A stretch of 64,000 bases of DNA from Bacilli bacterium. Lineage in GTDB: Bacteria > Bacillota_I > Bacilli_A > RF39 > UBA660. Shown piece after piece: positions 1 to 8,375 of the stretch. A model generated the notes under the pieces. The model was not told the DNA's origin. It did no database searches and was given only the letters and a program-made list of their open reading frames with translations. The position numbers and the translations under genes were made by a program. The DNA is taken from positions 1-64,000 of the forward strand of contig JAFWMN010000011.1 in assembly GCA_017513865.1 (NCBI GenBank), read 5' to 3'. Positions within the stretch are counted from its first letter, which is position 1. Each line of letters starts with the position of its first letter.

Positions 1-264
1 AATTTAATTTTTCTATATAAAATAGATAAAATTAATTATTAAAATTTATTATAATATAAATAGAATAAATTTATTTTATAAAACTTATTATATAAAATAA
101 TAAATTTTATTTAAGATTAGCTATTAAAAAACAGGTAATCTTATTTTTTTTATAAATACTATTATTTTAATATACCCAGCTTAAGAATACATATATATTC
201 TTACAGTTTGTAAAACTAAAATAATATGATGTATTTATACCTCCTTATCCTATTAAGCAATTTT

Positions 265-293
265 AATATAACATACATTATGACAAATTGCAA
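265..293 (-). promoter_or_regulatory. Candidate sigma-A promoter with no gene in view
   Basis: On the minus strand TTGCAA (293-288) is followed after exactly 17 bases by TATATT (270-265). The transcript would start near 258 and run out of the window on the left. It passes an AAGGAGG motif at 246-240 but no standard start codon in range. Confidence 0.5.
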
Positions 294-320
294 CACTTTT
301 TTTAAAAATTTTTTTATTTT

Positions 321-349
321 TTTACATTTTACACTTTTACATGTAAAAG
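321..349. repeat. Repeated TTTACA half-sites ending in a perfect palindrome
   Basis: TTTACA occurs at 321, 328 and 336, and 334-349 is a perfect 16-bp palindrome (CTTTTACATGTAAAAG). It lies about 30 bp upstream of the -35 box of the promoter at 265-293, where a regulator could bind. The regulator is unknown. Confidence 0.4.
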
Positions 350-431
350 ACAAAATTGTTTTCTAAATTTAAAACACCTAAAACATTATAATAAAACATA
401 ATTTTTTTCACTATAATTAATCTAAAATTAT

Positions 432-459
432 AAAAACAGTTCTTTCTAGAACTGTTTTT
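432..459 (-). terminator. Intrinsic terminator after tRNA-Leu
   Basis: A 12-bp perfect stem (432-443 with 448-459) with a 4-base loop ends in T runs on both strands. It lies 11 bases past the CCA end of tRNA-Leu and would close the rseP-tRNA-Leu transcript. Confidence 0.8.
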
Positions 460-470
460 CACTAATAAAA

Positions 471-554
471 TGGTGCGTGGAATGAGATTTGAACTCACAC
501 GGATCTCTCCACTACCCCCTCAAAGTAGCGCGTCTACCATTCCGCCACCCACGC
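471..554 (-). tRNA. tRNA-Leu (anticodon GAG)
   Basis: The minus strand folds into a complete type II tRNA. The acceptor stem GCGTGGG pairs with TCCACGC, the 7-base anticodon loop TTGAGGG gives anticodon GAG, and there is a long variable arm typical of leucine tRNAs. The discriminator is A and CCA is encoded at 473-471. Its 5' end is only 19 bases past the rseP stop, so it is probably processed from the rseP transcript. Confidence 0.93.
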
Positions 555-573
555 ATAAAAGAAACTAATAGTT

Positions 574-1629
574 TCATTTTATAAGTCTTATAATATCATT
601 ATAAGTAATTAATATCATAAGAGCCATCAGTAAGAAAAAGCCTACTGCATGGATTGTATTTTCTAATTTTGGATCAACTTTCTTACCAGAAATCTTTTCA
701 ATAAGTATAAATAGTATTCTACCACCATCAAAAGCTGGAAGTGGAAGTAAGTTTATAAAACCAACATTTATACTAAGTAAAGCCGTCAAGCTAACTAAAG
801 ACCAAAAACCAGAAGATGCTGCTTGACCTACTATATTATAAATGCCAACTGGACCTGAAAAAGATTTTAAACCTAAAATACCAGTTACCAAATAAAAAAT
901 CGTTAAAACCATTTGATAAAGTAAACTAAAAGTTTTAGTAAATGCATATTTTAAAGAAGCAAAAAATCCTGTTTTAACTTCATCATTTATCGCAAAACCA
1001 TATCTGTATACTTCATTACCCTCTTCAATTACCTTTTTAGGTTTTATAGTTATTTCTTTAGTTTCCCCATTACGGTCAACTTCCAAAGTAATTGTTTTTT
1101 CAGAAACTTCTGTTTTTCCAGAAGTAACAGCTAATTCTAAAGTAAAAATATCATAACTAGCGGCTTTTTTATTATTTATTTTTAATATCCTATCACCTTT
1201 CATAAGACCAGATGAATAAGCCGGCATATCTTTACTTACTTCTCCAACTATTGCCTTATTTTGTGGAGCTCCGTTGAATAAAGCAAGCAAAAATAATAGA
1301 ATAATAGCTAAAATAAAGTTATTCATTATTCCAGCTATAACAGTCATAAATTTTTGTCCAAATGTTTTAGTCATAAATTTTTTGTTTTTAGGAACATCCG
1401 GATCATCTTCAACTTCTTCACCAGCCATTTGAACAAAACCACCAATTGGAATTAACCTAATTGAATATTCCGTTTCATCATTCTTACGAGTCCATTTAAA
1501 TATTCTAGGGCCCATTCCTATTGAAAATTCATAAACATAAATTCCCGCTCTTTTTGCAAAGAAATAATGCCCAAATTCATGTATTAGAATAATAATTCCT
1601 AAAATTAATATAAAGTAAATTAAGGTCAT
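574..1629 (-). CDS. rseP: Site-2 intramembrane metalloprotease RseP/RasP
   Basis: M50-family zinc protease that cuts substrates inside the membrane during regulated intramembrane proteolysis (anti-sigma factors, remnant signal peptides). The zinc motif HEFGH is at residues 17-21 in the first membrane segment, a PDZ domain spans about 125-205, and the second metal-ligand motif (LPAFDGGR) is near residue 300 before a last membrane helix. The length of 351 residues is slightly short for the family. The start has AAAGGAG 10 bases upstream. It follows cdsA by 16 bases, as in Bacillus, but dxr, which usually lies between them, is absent. Confidence 0.93.
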   Translation of the reverse strand: MTLIYFILILGIIILIHEFGHYFFAKRAGIYVYEFSIGMGPRIFKWTRKNDETEYSIRLIPIGGFVQMAGEEVEDDPDVPKNKKFMTKTFGQKFMTVIAGIMNNFILAIILLFLLALFNGAPQNKAIVGEVSKDMPAYSSGLMKGDRILKINNKKAASYDIFTLELAVTSGKTEVSEKTITLEVDRNGETKEITIKPKKVIEEGNEVYRYGFAINDEVKTGFFASLKYAFTKTFSLLYQMVLTIFYLVTGILGLKSFSGPVGIYNIVGQAASSGFWSLVSLTALLSINVGFINLLPLPAFDGGRILFILIEKISGKKVDPKLENTIHAVGFFLLMALMILITYNDIIRLIK

Positions 1630-1645
1630 AAATAATGCTCCTTTC

Positions 1646-2443
1646 TTACATTAAACCTATAAAAAACATAAATCCTAAAATAACAAATATAATACTATCT
1701 AATCTATCTAATATTCCACCATGCCCTGGCATTAAATTAGAAAAATCCTTTTTGCCAAAATGTCTTTTAATTGCTGAAAAAACTAAATCACCTAATTGCC
1801 CTAACACACTAAGGAAAGTACATATTACAAGTAGCCAAAATTTAGAAAATTCAACATCGATTACAGTATGATAATACATTGCACTAACAAAAACTCCCAT
1901 CAATGTTCCAACTACCATACCCTCGATCGTTTTTTTAGGAGAAATCTCTTCTAAAAGTTTATGTTTTCCAATAAGCATACCACCAACATATGCAAATATA
2001 TCAGTAATCATTGGAATTAATAACAAAAACACTAATAGTTCTAAACTAATATCTCTTATTATAATTAATAAAGACATAGATATACTTAAAAACAATAGAC
2101 CCCCAATAGTATAAAATGAATCATTAATACTATATTTTGTTCTTTCGTGGTAAAAAATTGTCGGAAGTAAAAATGCCATAAACAAAGATGTTAAAATCCT
2201 GTAATCTAAAGTAAAAAACATTTCAACTTTCTTATCAACTAAAATAATAAGTGTCATAAAAATATATGCGATTAATTGAATAAAAATTGGCAAAGGTTTT
2301 TTTACTGCTTTCATATCTAAAAATTCTTTCAAAGCTATCATACTAATAGCATAAACACCAATATTAAAAGGCACACCTCCAATACAAATAAGAGGAATAA
2401 CAATTGCTAGTGCAATTACCGCACTAATTACTCTTTTCTTCAT
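1646..2443 (-). CDS. cdsA: Phosphatidate cytidylyltransferase (CDP-diacylglycerol synthase)
   Basis: Converts phosphatidic acid and CTP to CDP-diacylglycerol, the precursor of phosphatidylglycerol and cardiolipin. It is a polytopic membrane protein with the family signature at about residues 226-250 (SAIKRHFGKKDF...GHGGILDRLDS). I use the second in-frame ATG, which has GGAGG 8 bases upstream; the ATG at 2458 contains that ribosome binding site. The start overlaps the end of uppS by 20 bases, suggesting translational coupling. The product is 265 residues. Confidence 0.93.
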   Translation of the reverse strand: MKKRVISAVIALAIVIPLICIGGVPFNIGVYAISMIALKEFLDMKAVKKPLPIFIQLIAYIFMTLIILVDKKVEMFFTLDYRILTSLFMAFLLPTIFYHERTKYSINDSFYTIGGLLFLSISMSLLIIIRDISLELLVFLLLIPMITDIFAYVGGMLIGKHKLLEEISPKKTIEGMVVGTLMGVFVSAMYYHTVIDVEFSKFWLLVICTFLSVLGQLGDLVFSAIKRHFGKKDFSNLMPGHGGILDRLDSIIFVILGFMFFIGLM

Positions 2444-3155
2444 AATCAATACCTCCAAATCTCCTATCTCTTTTAGTATACTCTAATATAGCTTTATCAA
2501 ACTCTTCTTCATTAAAATCCGGAAAATAAACTTTTGGAAAATAAAATTCTGCATAAGAGCATTGCCATAACATAAAATTACTAAGTCTTTGTTCACCACT
2601 AGTCCTAATCATTAAATCAACAGGGGGTAAATCCTGATATAAATATTTACTAAATTTCTCTTCATCCAACTCATTTATATCTAAAACTCCTTCGACAGAA
2701 TCCAAAACTATTTTTTTAGTGGCATCAATTATTTCTAAATGACCGCCATAATTAAAACATATATTAAATATTCTATCTTTATAATCATTAGTTTCACTTT
2801 CAATTTTTTCAATAGCCTTTATTATCTTTGAAGACAAATTATCTCTTCTCCCGGAAAAAACAGCCTTTATTTTTTCATCATGACAAAATTTTAAAATATC
2901 TTTTAATTTTCCAGTAAGAAGCCCCATAATAAAATCTACTTCTTTTTTACTTCTTTTAAAGTTTTCTGTTGAAAATAGATAAGCACTTACACATTTTACT
3001 TTCTTAGAATAACTATACTTAAGTAAACGCATAACATTCATAAAGCCTTCTTTATGGCCTTCACTTCTGGATAATCCTCTTTCCATTCCCCATCTACCAT
3101 TTCCATCAACAATAATGCCTATATGCGTAGGAATTTTTAATTTCGAATAGTCCAT
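2424..3155 (-). CDS. uppS: Undecaprenyl diphosphate synthase (cis-prenyltransferase)
   Basis: Makes the C55 lipid carrier for wall and teichoic acid synthesis from farnesyl and isopentenyl diphosphates. The catalytic Asp is in DGNGRW (17-22), and the substrate-binding motif RTSGEQRLSNF is at about 184-194, followed by the usual FPDF. An upstream in-frame Met at 3209 exists, but the AGAGAGG site 7 bases before 3155 and the family N-terminus favour this 243-residue start. It sits at the head of uppS-cdsA-rseP and works with uppP elsewhere in the window. Confidence 0.95.
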   Translation of the reverse strand: MDYSKLKIPTHIGIIVDGNGRWGMERGLSRSEGHKEGFMNVMRLLKYSYSKKVKCVSAYLFSTENFKRSKKEVDFIMGLLTGKLKDILKFCHDEKIKAVFSGRRDNLSSKIIKAIEKIESETNDYKDRIFNICFNYGGHLEIIDATKKIVLDSVEGVLDINELDEEKFSKYLYQDLPPVDLMIRTSGEQRLSNFMLWQCSYAEFYFPKVYFPDFNEEEFDKAILEYTKRDRRFGGIDYEEKSN

Positions 3156-3243
3156 TACACTACCTCTCTTACCTATATACATTATAATATATTTTAATAT
3201 TAAAAACAATGTATAAAAAATAAAATACTAGATTTATAGTATT

Positions 3244-3828
3244 TTATTTTATTAATATTTTAGGATTTTTCCTTCTATCAATATAATTTATAATCCAAAA
3301 CATATCTTCTTTATTTATAGCTACACAACCACCAGTATAGCCTTTATTGCCATGACAATGCAAAAATATTGCCGAACCTTTATTATTACCTATGCCTTCT
3401 TCATTTATTTGATTAGATGTATTATACTCTATAAAAATAGCATATTCATATTGCTGCTTATAATCCATTAAATGTTCTGCCGAAGAAAAATCTTTTTTTT
3501 CTAAACTGACAATATAAGGATATCCAAAATCTTCGATATTCTTTCCAATTTCAACAAAATAATTATAATGTCTAGACTTATAATCATCAACCCAATAACT
3601 ATTTTCATCAATTTTAATATAAGGATAATTAATATTTAAATCATGGATGCCAAAAGAAACACCTAAATTAAAAGTTCCAAGTGGCGTTTTTTCATCAAAA
3701 TCTATAGCGTCTTCAAAAGTTGTCACACCATTTCTACCAATCCATACATCAGCAATAGATTTAACAAGTTTATCGTCATCATAAACTTCCATCATTTTGT
3801 TTTCAATATCAACGACAAATAATTGCAT
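3244..3828 (-). CDS. L,D-transpeptidase (YkuD-type) without a signal peptide
   Basis: The C-terminal half carries the YkuD catalytic motif: His157, His159, then GNKGYTGGC with the nucleophile Cys168. This fits the family form HxxxGxxxxxGC. Such enzymes form 3-3 peptidoglycan cross-links or attach wall proteins. The N-terminus starts directly with beta-strand sequence, with no signal peptide or membrane segment, which is odd for a wall enzyme; it may be exported otherwise or act in the cytoplasm. AAAGGAG lies 7 bases before the ATG. It occupies the place that pyrH and frr take in Bacillus, between tsf and uppS. Confidence 0.8.
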   Translation of the reverse strand: MQLFVVDIENKMMEVYDDDKLVKSIADVWIGRNGVTTFEDAIDFDEKTPLGTFNLGVSFGIHDLNINYPYIKIDENSYWVDDYKSRHYNYFVEIGKNIEDFGYPYIVSLEKKDFSSAEHLMDYKQQYEYAIFIEYNTSNQINEEGIGNNKGSAIFLHCHGNKGYTGGCVAINKEDMFWIINYIDRRKNPKILIK

Positions 3829-3842
3829 AAAAGCTCCTTTCT

Positions 3843-3872
3843 AAAAAATAAGCATCATAAAGATACTTATTT
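3843..3872 (-). terminator. Intrinsic terminator overlapping the tsf stop codon
   Basis: An 11-bp stem (3846-3856 with 3862-3872, one G-U) is followed on the minus strand by six T. The tsf stop codon is inside the stem. It separates tsf from the L,D-transpeptidase gene, perhaps only partly. Confidence 0.75.
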
Positions 3873-4736
3873 CATTTGTTTCATAACTTCTTCAGCAAAG
3901 TTATCTTCTCTTTTTTGCATTCCTTCGCCTACTTCATAACGGTACATTTCTTTAATTACACCACCATTATTTTTAACGAATGTTTTAACATCAATATCGC
4001 CATCTTTAACAAATTGTTGTTCCTCAAGACAAATTTCTTTAAAGAATTTTTTGACTCTTCCTTGTACCATTTTTTCAGCTATTTCTGCAGGTTTTCCTTC
4101 GTTAATTGCTTGCTCTTTTAAAACAGCTTTTTCTTTTTCAACTTCTTCTTCTGGAACATCGTCTGGTCTAACATATGAAGGTCTCATTGCTGCAGCATGC
4201 ATTGCAACATCTTTAGCAACTTCAGCGCTAGTTCCTTCCGTTACGATAAGTACAGCAATTTTTCCACCCATGTGAATATATTCACCAAATGTTTCATCGT
4301 CTTTCTTAACTACTCTAGCAAATCTTCTCAAAGAAAGTTTTTCCCCAATAGTTGCTGTTTTAGCAACTATTAAATCATTGACTGTCCCTTCTTCACAAGG
4401 AAGTTCTAACGCTTCCTCTAAGGTGTTAGCTTCACTTTTAATAATAGTTTCTAAAATAGTTTTAACTAAATTTTGAAATTTTTCGTTTTTAGCAACAAAA
4501 TCTGTCTCAGCGTTCATTTCTAATATAACAGCATTATTTCCTTCTACTAAAATTGCTGCAACCCCTTCAGCTGCAATTCTATCAGCTTTTTTAGCAGCTT
4601 TTGAAATTCCTTTTTCCCTTAACCAATCGATAGCTTTATCAATATCGCCACTATTTTCTTCTAAAGCTTTCTTACAATCAAGCATTCCAGCTCCAGTTTT
4701 TTCACGCAAATCTTTTATTAAACTTGCACTAATCAT
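3867..4736 (-). CDS. tsf: Translation elongation factor Ts
   Basis: Nucleotide exchange factor that reloads EF-Tu with GTP. It has the N-terminal UBA-like domain (LIKDLREKTGAGMLDCKKAL, about 6-25), the EF-Tu contact motif TDFVAKNE at 78-85, and two dimerisation-type subdomains. At 289 residues it has normal length. AAAGGAGGG lies a few bases before the ATG. It is downstream of rpsB, the usual bacterial order, with a hairpin between the two genes. Confidence 0.97.
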   Translation of the reverse strand: MISASLIKDLREKTGAGMLDCKKALEENSGDIDKAIDWLREKGISKAAKKADRIAAEGVAAILVEGNNAVILEMNAETDFVAKNEKFQNLVKTILETIIKSEANTLEEALELPCEEGTVNDLIVAKTATIGEKLSLRRFARVVKKDDETFGEYIHMGGKIAVLIVTEGTSAEVAKDVAMHAAAMRPSYVRPDDVPEEEVEKEKAVLKEQAINEGKPAEIAEKMVQGRVKKFFKEICLEEQQFVKDGDIDVKTFVKNNGGVIKEMYRYEVGEGMQKREDNFAEEVMKQMK

Positions 4737-4754
4737 ATTTTTCCCTCCTTTTAT

Positions 4755-4780
4755 TTAAAAAGATGACTTATAGTCATCTT
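4755..4780 (-). terminator. Hairpin between rpsB and tsf
   Basis: A perfect 8-bp stem (AAGATGAC with GTCATCTT, 4760-4780) is followed by a short T run on the minus strand. The T run is interrupted, so it probably attenuates rather than stops transcription into tsf. Confidence 0.55.
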
Positions 4781-4786
4781 AATTTA

Positions 4787-5839
4787 TTAACTTAAAGCTT
4801 CAATAAGCTCAGCTTTTTTCATTGTAGAAATTCCTTTTATTCCTTTAGCTTTTGCCATTTCACGAAGTTCAACTACAGTTTTTGTAGATAAATCTACATC
4901 GGCTTTTTTAGTTTTAGTTTTTACTTCTTTTTTAGGAGCTTCTTTAACTTCTTCGTTAGAAACCTTTTTAGTTTCTTTGGTCTCCTCTTTTGGCTTTGCT
5001 TCTTTTGTTTCTACTTTTTCAGATGATCTATTTTTATCAGATTTAATTTCAGTTTTAGGTTTTCTATCTTCTTTTTTCTTAACCGTTTCTAAAGCTTTTT
5101 GCATAATATCTTCGCCTTTTTCTTCTTTACGGCCATCACTTACATAATCAACAAGTTTACCACCATTAGCCTCAACAATTGCATTATTCATAACTCCTGT
5201 GATTAATTTAACTGCTCTAATTGCATCATCATTACCAGGAATCACATAATCAACCATATCTGGATCACAGTTTGTATCTACAATACCAAATACTGGAATA
5301 TTTAGTTTTCTAGCTTCTCTAATTGCAATTTCTTCTTTAGATGGATCAACAATAAACATAGCTTGTGGTAATTTATACATATCTCTAATACCACATAATA
5401 ATTTATCTAATTTAGCATATTCTTTTTTAATATGAATAACTTCTTTTTTAGGAAGCAATTCAAACACACCATCTTTTTCCATCTTTTCGATTTGTTCTAA
5501 TCTTTTAACTCTTCTTCTAATAGTTTTAAAATTTGTAAGTGTTCCACCTAACCATCTTTCATTAACATAGTATGATTCACTTCTTAAAGCTTCTTCTTTA
5601 ACTGCTTCTGATGCTTGTTTTCTTGTTCCAACAAATAAAACTTTACCACCATTAGCTGCGATTTCTTTTAAAGCCTCATAAGCTTCCTCAATTTTCTTTG
5701 CTGTTTTTTGTAAATCGATAATATAAATATCATCTCTAGCTGTAAAGATGTATTCCTTCATTTTAGGATTCCATCTTTTTGTTTGATGTCCAAAATGAAC
5801 ACCAGCTTCTAATAAATAACTCATTGACACAACTGCCAT
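4787..5839 (-). CDS. rpsB: Ribosomal protein S2 with an added C-terminal Rho_N/SAP-like domain
   Basis: Small-subunit protein S2; the N-terminal 235 or so residues match the family well ([22 protein letters not shown], then FVGTRKQA, then [16 protein letters not shown]). S2 is usually 230-260 residues, but this one has 350. Residues about 240-313 are a Lys/Glu-rich linker, and 315-350 form a compact domain ([18 protein letters not shown]...[12 protein letters not shown]) that looks like the Rho_N/SAP helix-extended-helix fold. Nearly the same module ends ribosomal protein L20 in this window. AAAGGAGG precedes the ATG. The gene has its own promoter and a leader of about 100 bases. Confidence 0.95.
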   Translation of the reverse strand: MAVVSMSYLLEAGVHFGHQTKRWNPKMKEYIFTARDDIYIIDLQKTAKKIEEAYEALKEIAANGGKVLFVGTRKQASEAVKEEALRSESYYVNERWLGGTLTNFKTIRRRVKRLEQIEKMEKDGVFELLPKKEVIHIKKEYAKLDKLLCGIRDMYKLPQAMFIVDPSKEEIAIREARKLNIPVFGIVDTNCDPDMVDYVIPGNDDAIRAVKLITGVMNNAIVEANGGKLVDYVSDGRKEEKGEDIMQKALETVKKKEDRKPKTEIKSDKNRSSEKVETKEAKPKEETKETKKVSNEEVKEAPKKEVKTKTKKADVDLSTKTVVELREMAKAKGIKGISTMKKAELIEALS

Positions 5840-5975
5840 TTTTCATCCTCCTTTTGTTAAATCTTCTGAATATTTCGAGTTTACACCACCATTAAAGGCA
5901 CTAGGCATAAAAATCCATATCCATGTCTTTTAAAAAAGCCATCAATATTATAACATAATTATATGATTTTGCACC
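5840..5975 (-). promoter_or_regulatory. rpsB promoter and 5' leader
   Basis: The minus strand shows an extended -10 (TGTTATAAT, TATAAT at 5952-5947) with a weak -35. Transcription would start near 5940, leaving a leader of about 100 bases. S2 leaders in some bacteria are autoregulatory, but I cannot assign this one to a known class. Confidence 0.6.
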
Positions 5976-5985
5976 ATTTTTTTAA

Positions 5986-6011
5986 CAAAAAAATCTACTA
6001 ATGTAGATTTT
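5986..6011 (-). terminator. Intrinsic terminator overlapping a stop codon
   Basis: A 9-bp perfect stem (AAAATCTAC with GTAGATTTT, 5990-6011) with a 4-base loop is followed by T7 on the minus strand. The TGA stop of the upstream gene overlaps the stem. Confidence 0.8.
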
Positions 6012-6919
6012 CAAATAACTTCTAGTTTTACTAACTTATAATTATCGTCCGTTTTATTAAAACTATATTTCATATTAGTAAGTAAATTCTTATACTTTTC
6101 TAAAGAATCTTTAGAAACATACTTTTTTACTTGTTCGCCTGAAACAATGTTATATAACCTTCCATCATCTAATAATCCCTCAACTGTTGTAATTAAAACT
6201 CCATTCTCTTTTTCTTCAATATTAATAATTTCCTTTACAATGTCAGAGTTTTCTTTTTCAAATTTTCCATCGGCAAAAAACAATTCTTTCGAAGACAAAT
6301 AATGTAAATTTAAATCTCCGTGTTTAAATGATTTAGGTTTAAATTCTCCATCAAACATATTCACAAATATATTTTTTAAATCTTTCTCATCAACATATAC
6401 TGTATCATCTTCAGAAATAATTTTAGTTTCATCCAAATTATTTAAAGAAAAATAAAGTTTTATCTCATCAGTAAGATTGCCCTTATAAAATTCTTTTAAA
6501 TAATTACTATCCTCATCAATTACAATATTTTTTAATAAATAACCATATTTTTCAGTTAAGCTTTGCAAAGAAGGAGTCTCTTCCTTAACTTCCGTTTCTT
6601 TTACTTCTTCACTTTTATTTTCTTTAACATTGTTTTTACCTCTTGTAACATCAATATTTATATTTGAGTTTTTATACAAATTGTATCCTAAAAATAAACA
6701 AATAATGAGTAATATTATTATTAAAATATCTCTTTTAATAATAACTGCATTTTTATGCCTCACTAATTTTTTTGAAGCCTTTTCAACTGCAATAGATACT
6801 TCTTTATCTATTTTCTCTTTCATATAATTAGTAAGATCATCTTTAACCTCTTCCAAATCTAGCTCTTCAACTTTATTATCTATAACCTCTTCTTTTTCTT
6901 CTACCTTTTTTCTCGCCAT
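6011..6919 (-). CDS. Single-pass membrane protein of unknown function
   Basis: I do not recognise this 302-residue protein. A charged, Lys/Glu-rich cytoplasmic N-terminus (1-60) is followed by one membrane segment (about 65-83, DILIIILLIICLFLGY), a Lys/Glu linker and an extracellular domain of about 190 residues with alternating hydrophobic pattern. The topology is N-in, C-out. AGGAGGG lies about 9 bases before the ATG. It is a monocistronic gene between rpsB and a divergent gene that also encodes a membrane-anchored extracellular protein. Confidence 0.7.
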   Translation of the reverse strand: MARKKVEEKEEVIDNKVEELDLEEVKDDLTNYMKEKIDKEVSIAVEKASKKLVRHKNAVIIKRDILIIILLIICLFLGYNLYKNSNINIDVTRGKNNVKENKSEEVKETEVKEETPSLQSLTEKYGYLLKNIVIDEDSNYLKEFYKGNLTDEIKLYFSLNNLDETKIISEDDTVYVDEKDLKNIFVNMFDGEFKPKSFKHGDLNLHYLSSKELFFADGKFEKENSDIVKEIINIEEKENGVLITTVEGLLDDGRLYNIVSGEQVKKYVSKDSLEKYKNLLTNMKYSFNKTDDNYKLVKLEVI

Positions 6920-7014
6920 AACTAAACCCTCCTATACATTCATTATAGCAAAACTTTAAAAATAATAAAATACCCTTTCTTAACACAATTATACACTTAA
7001 AATAAAAGTTCTTA

Positions 7015-7042
7015 TTCACTTATAAAAAAAGTTTGCTAAAAT
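7015..7042 (+). promoter_or_regulatory. Extended -10 promoter for the gene at 7065
   Basis: TGCTAAAAT gives an extended -10 (TAAAAT at 7037-7042), with TTCACT 16 bases upstream as a weak -35. It is one of few plus-strand promoters here. Confidence 0.5.
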
Positions 7043-7064
7043 AAAAATATAGGATGTGAGTAAA

Positions 7065-8348
7065 ATGAAAAATAAAAAAATATTTATAATAGTTGGAACC
7101 TTAATTTTTATGGCACTTTATACTTTTGTAGTCTACAATATTATGTTTTCACCAAAAGAAATATTTAGTAAAGGGATCAATAAAGCTGTTAAAAAAATAA
7201 ATGAAAATATTGAAGAAATAAATTTTAAAAACACCATGACTGATATCAATGTTAAATTTAATACTAGTTTGCAAGATTTAAAAGCCTTTGCGAATTATAC
7301 ATATGGTGTTAAATTTGGAACAGATTCTAAAAATAAAACTGCTGAAACCAAAGTATATATGGTAGATCAAAATAATAAAGAGTATAGTTATACTGGATAT
7401 ATTAAAAATTCAAATCTATATCACAAATTATCATCATTAGATACATTAATACTTTATAATATAGAAAATCAAGATCTCACATCAGTATTTGAAACAACCG
7501 GTGATATAAGCAGCGAAGAATTAAAATATTTAATCAAAGTAGCATCCAAATCTATAATTAAGAATTTTAATAAGAAAAATTTTTCAAAAAAATCAAATAC
7601 TATAACAATTGGAAAAAATAAAATTAAAGTAACAAAGAATACCTATGAAATCAATAGTAAAGAATATGTTAGAATGACAAAAGCTGTATATAATGATATA
7701 TATAACGACTCAAAAGCTATAAAAATCATCACTTCATTAACAGGAAAAACAAAAGAAGAATTAAAAAAGGAAATAGATGAAATAAAAGAATATGTTAATC
7801 AAGAAACCATTAGAATTAATGTATATAATAAATTTAATAAAATATTAGGGTTTGATATAGATGAAAATGAAAAAGTTATAATTTCATATTATAAAAATAA
7901 TGATGATTTTATTATTAATTATGATAACTATAATATTGAAGGAATTAAAAAGAATAAAAACCTCGTAGTTACCGTAAAGGAAGGAATAAATACACATGCA
8001 ACCTTAACATTTAATAAATATAAGAGAAATGACTTTGCATTCGATTTTATAACCGATAGTTATACCGGTAACATAAGTTGTAATAGAGAAAAGAATAAAA
8101 ATGTTTATAAAACAAAATTAGATATAATGATAAATGATGGTAAAAATACTTATTCATTCAACATAAAAGAAAACCAAGAAAAAAATGCGAAAATAGCTAA
8201 TATTGATACTAATAATGCGGTTAAATATACCGAAGAAGAATTTGCTGAAGCTCTAACAACTTTTGTAAATTCTTTGAAAGATACACCTCTTAGTTTTGTA
8301 AGTGAAATGTTCATGCCATCTAATAACACACAGTATTATGAATACTAA
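7065..8348 (+). CDS. Membrane-anchored extracellular protein of unknown function
   Basis: I do not recognise it. It has an N-terminal membrane anchor (about 5-26, IFIIVGTLIFMALYTFVVYNIM) and about 400 residues outside, rich in Asn, Lys, Asp and Tyr with long alternating beta-strand-like stretches. The anchor lacks a lipobox or clear signal peptidase site. I use the ATG at 7065 because AGGA lies 10 bases upstream; the GTG at 7056 has no room for one. It is one of only four complete plus-strand protein genes in the window. Confidence 0.7.
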   Translation: MKNKKIFIIVGTLIFMALYTFVVYNIMFSPKEIFSKGINKAVKKINENIEEINFKNTMTDINVKFNTSLQDLKAFANYTYGVKFGTDSKNKTAETKVYMVDQNNKEYSYTGYIKNSNLYHKLSSLDTLILYNIENQDLTSVFETTGDISSEELKYLIKVASKSIIKNFNKKNFSKKSNTITIGKNKIKVTKNTYEINSKEYVRMTKAVYNDIYNDSKAIKIITSLTGKTKEELKKEIDEIKEYVNQETIRINVYNKFNKILGFDIDENEKVIISYYKNNDDFIINYDNYNIEGIKKNKNLVVTVKEGINTHATLTFNKYKRNDFAFDFITDSYTGNISCNREKNKNVYKTKLDIMINDGKNTYSFNIKENQEKNAKIANIDTNNAVKYTEEEFAEALTTFVNSLKDTPLSFVSEMFMPSNNTQYYEY

Positions 8349-8375
8349 AAAAATAGGATATTACCTATTTTTTTT
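8347..8375. terminator. Bidirectional terminator between convergent genes
   Basis: A 10-bp stem (AAAAAATAGG at 8348-8357 with its complement at 8364-8373) has T runs on both strands. It sits between the plus-strand gene ending at 8348 and the minus-strand gene ending at 8374. Confidence 0.8.

Larger units (their letters stand above)
1..431. other. AT-rich gap without a recognisable gene
   Basis: No open frame with a plausible start and ribosome binding site was found on either strand. The stretch is extremely A+T rich, above all in the first 120 bases. It holds a minus-strand promoter (265-293), an operator-like palindrome (321-349), a minus-strand AAGGAGG motif (240-246) with no ATG, GTG or TTG behind it, and weak hairpins near 112-143 and 182-203. 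It may be the 5' leader of a minus-strand gene beyond the left edge. Confidence 0.6.

Noticed and set aside
112-150. Hairpin with T run on the plus strand
   Set aside because: The stem is only seven to eight A-T-rich base pairs with a 16-base loop, and no plus-strand gene ends there in view.
3876-4275. Plus-strand frames inside tsf
   Set aside because: Shadows of a conserved gene on the other strand, without start signals.
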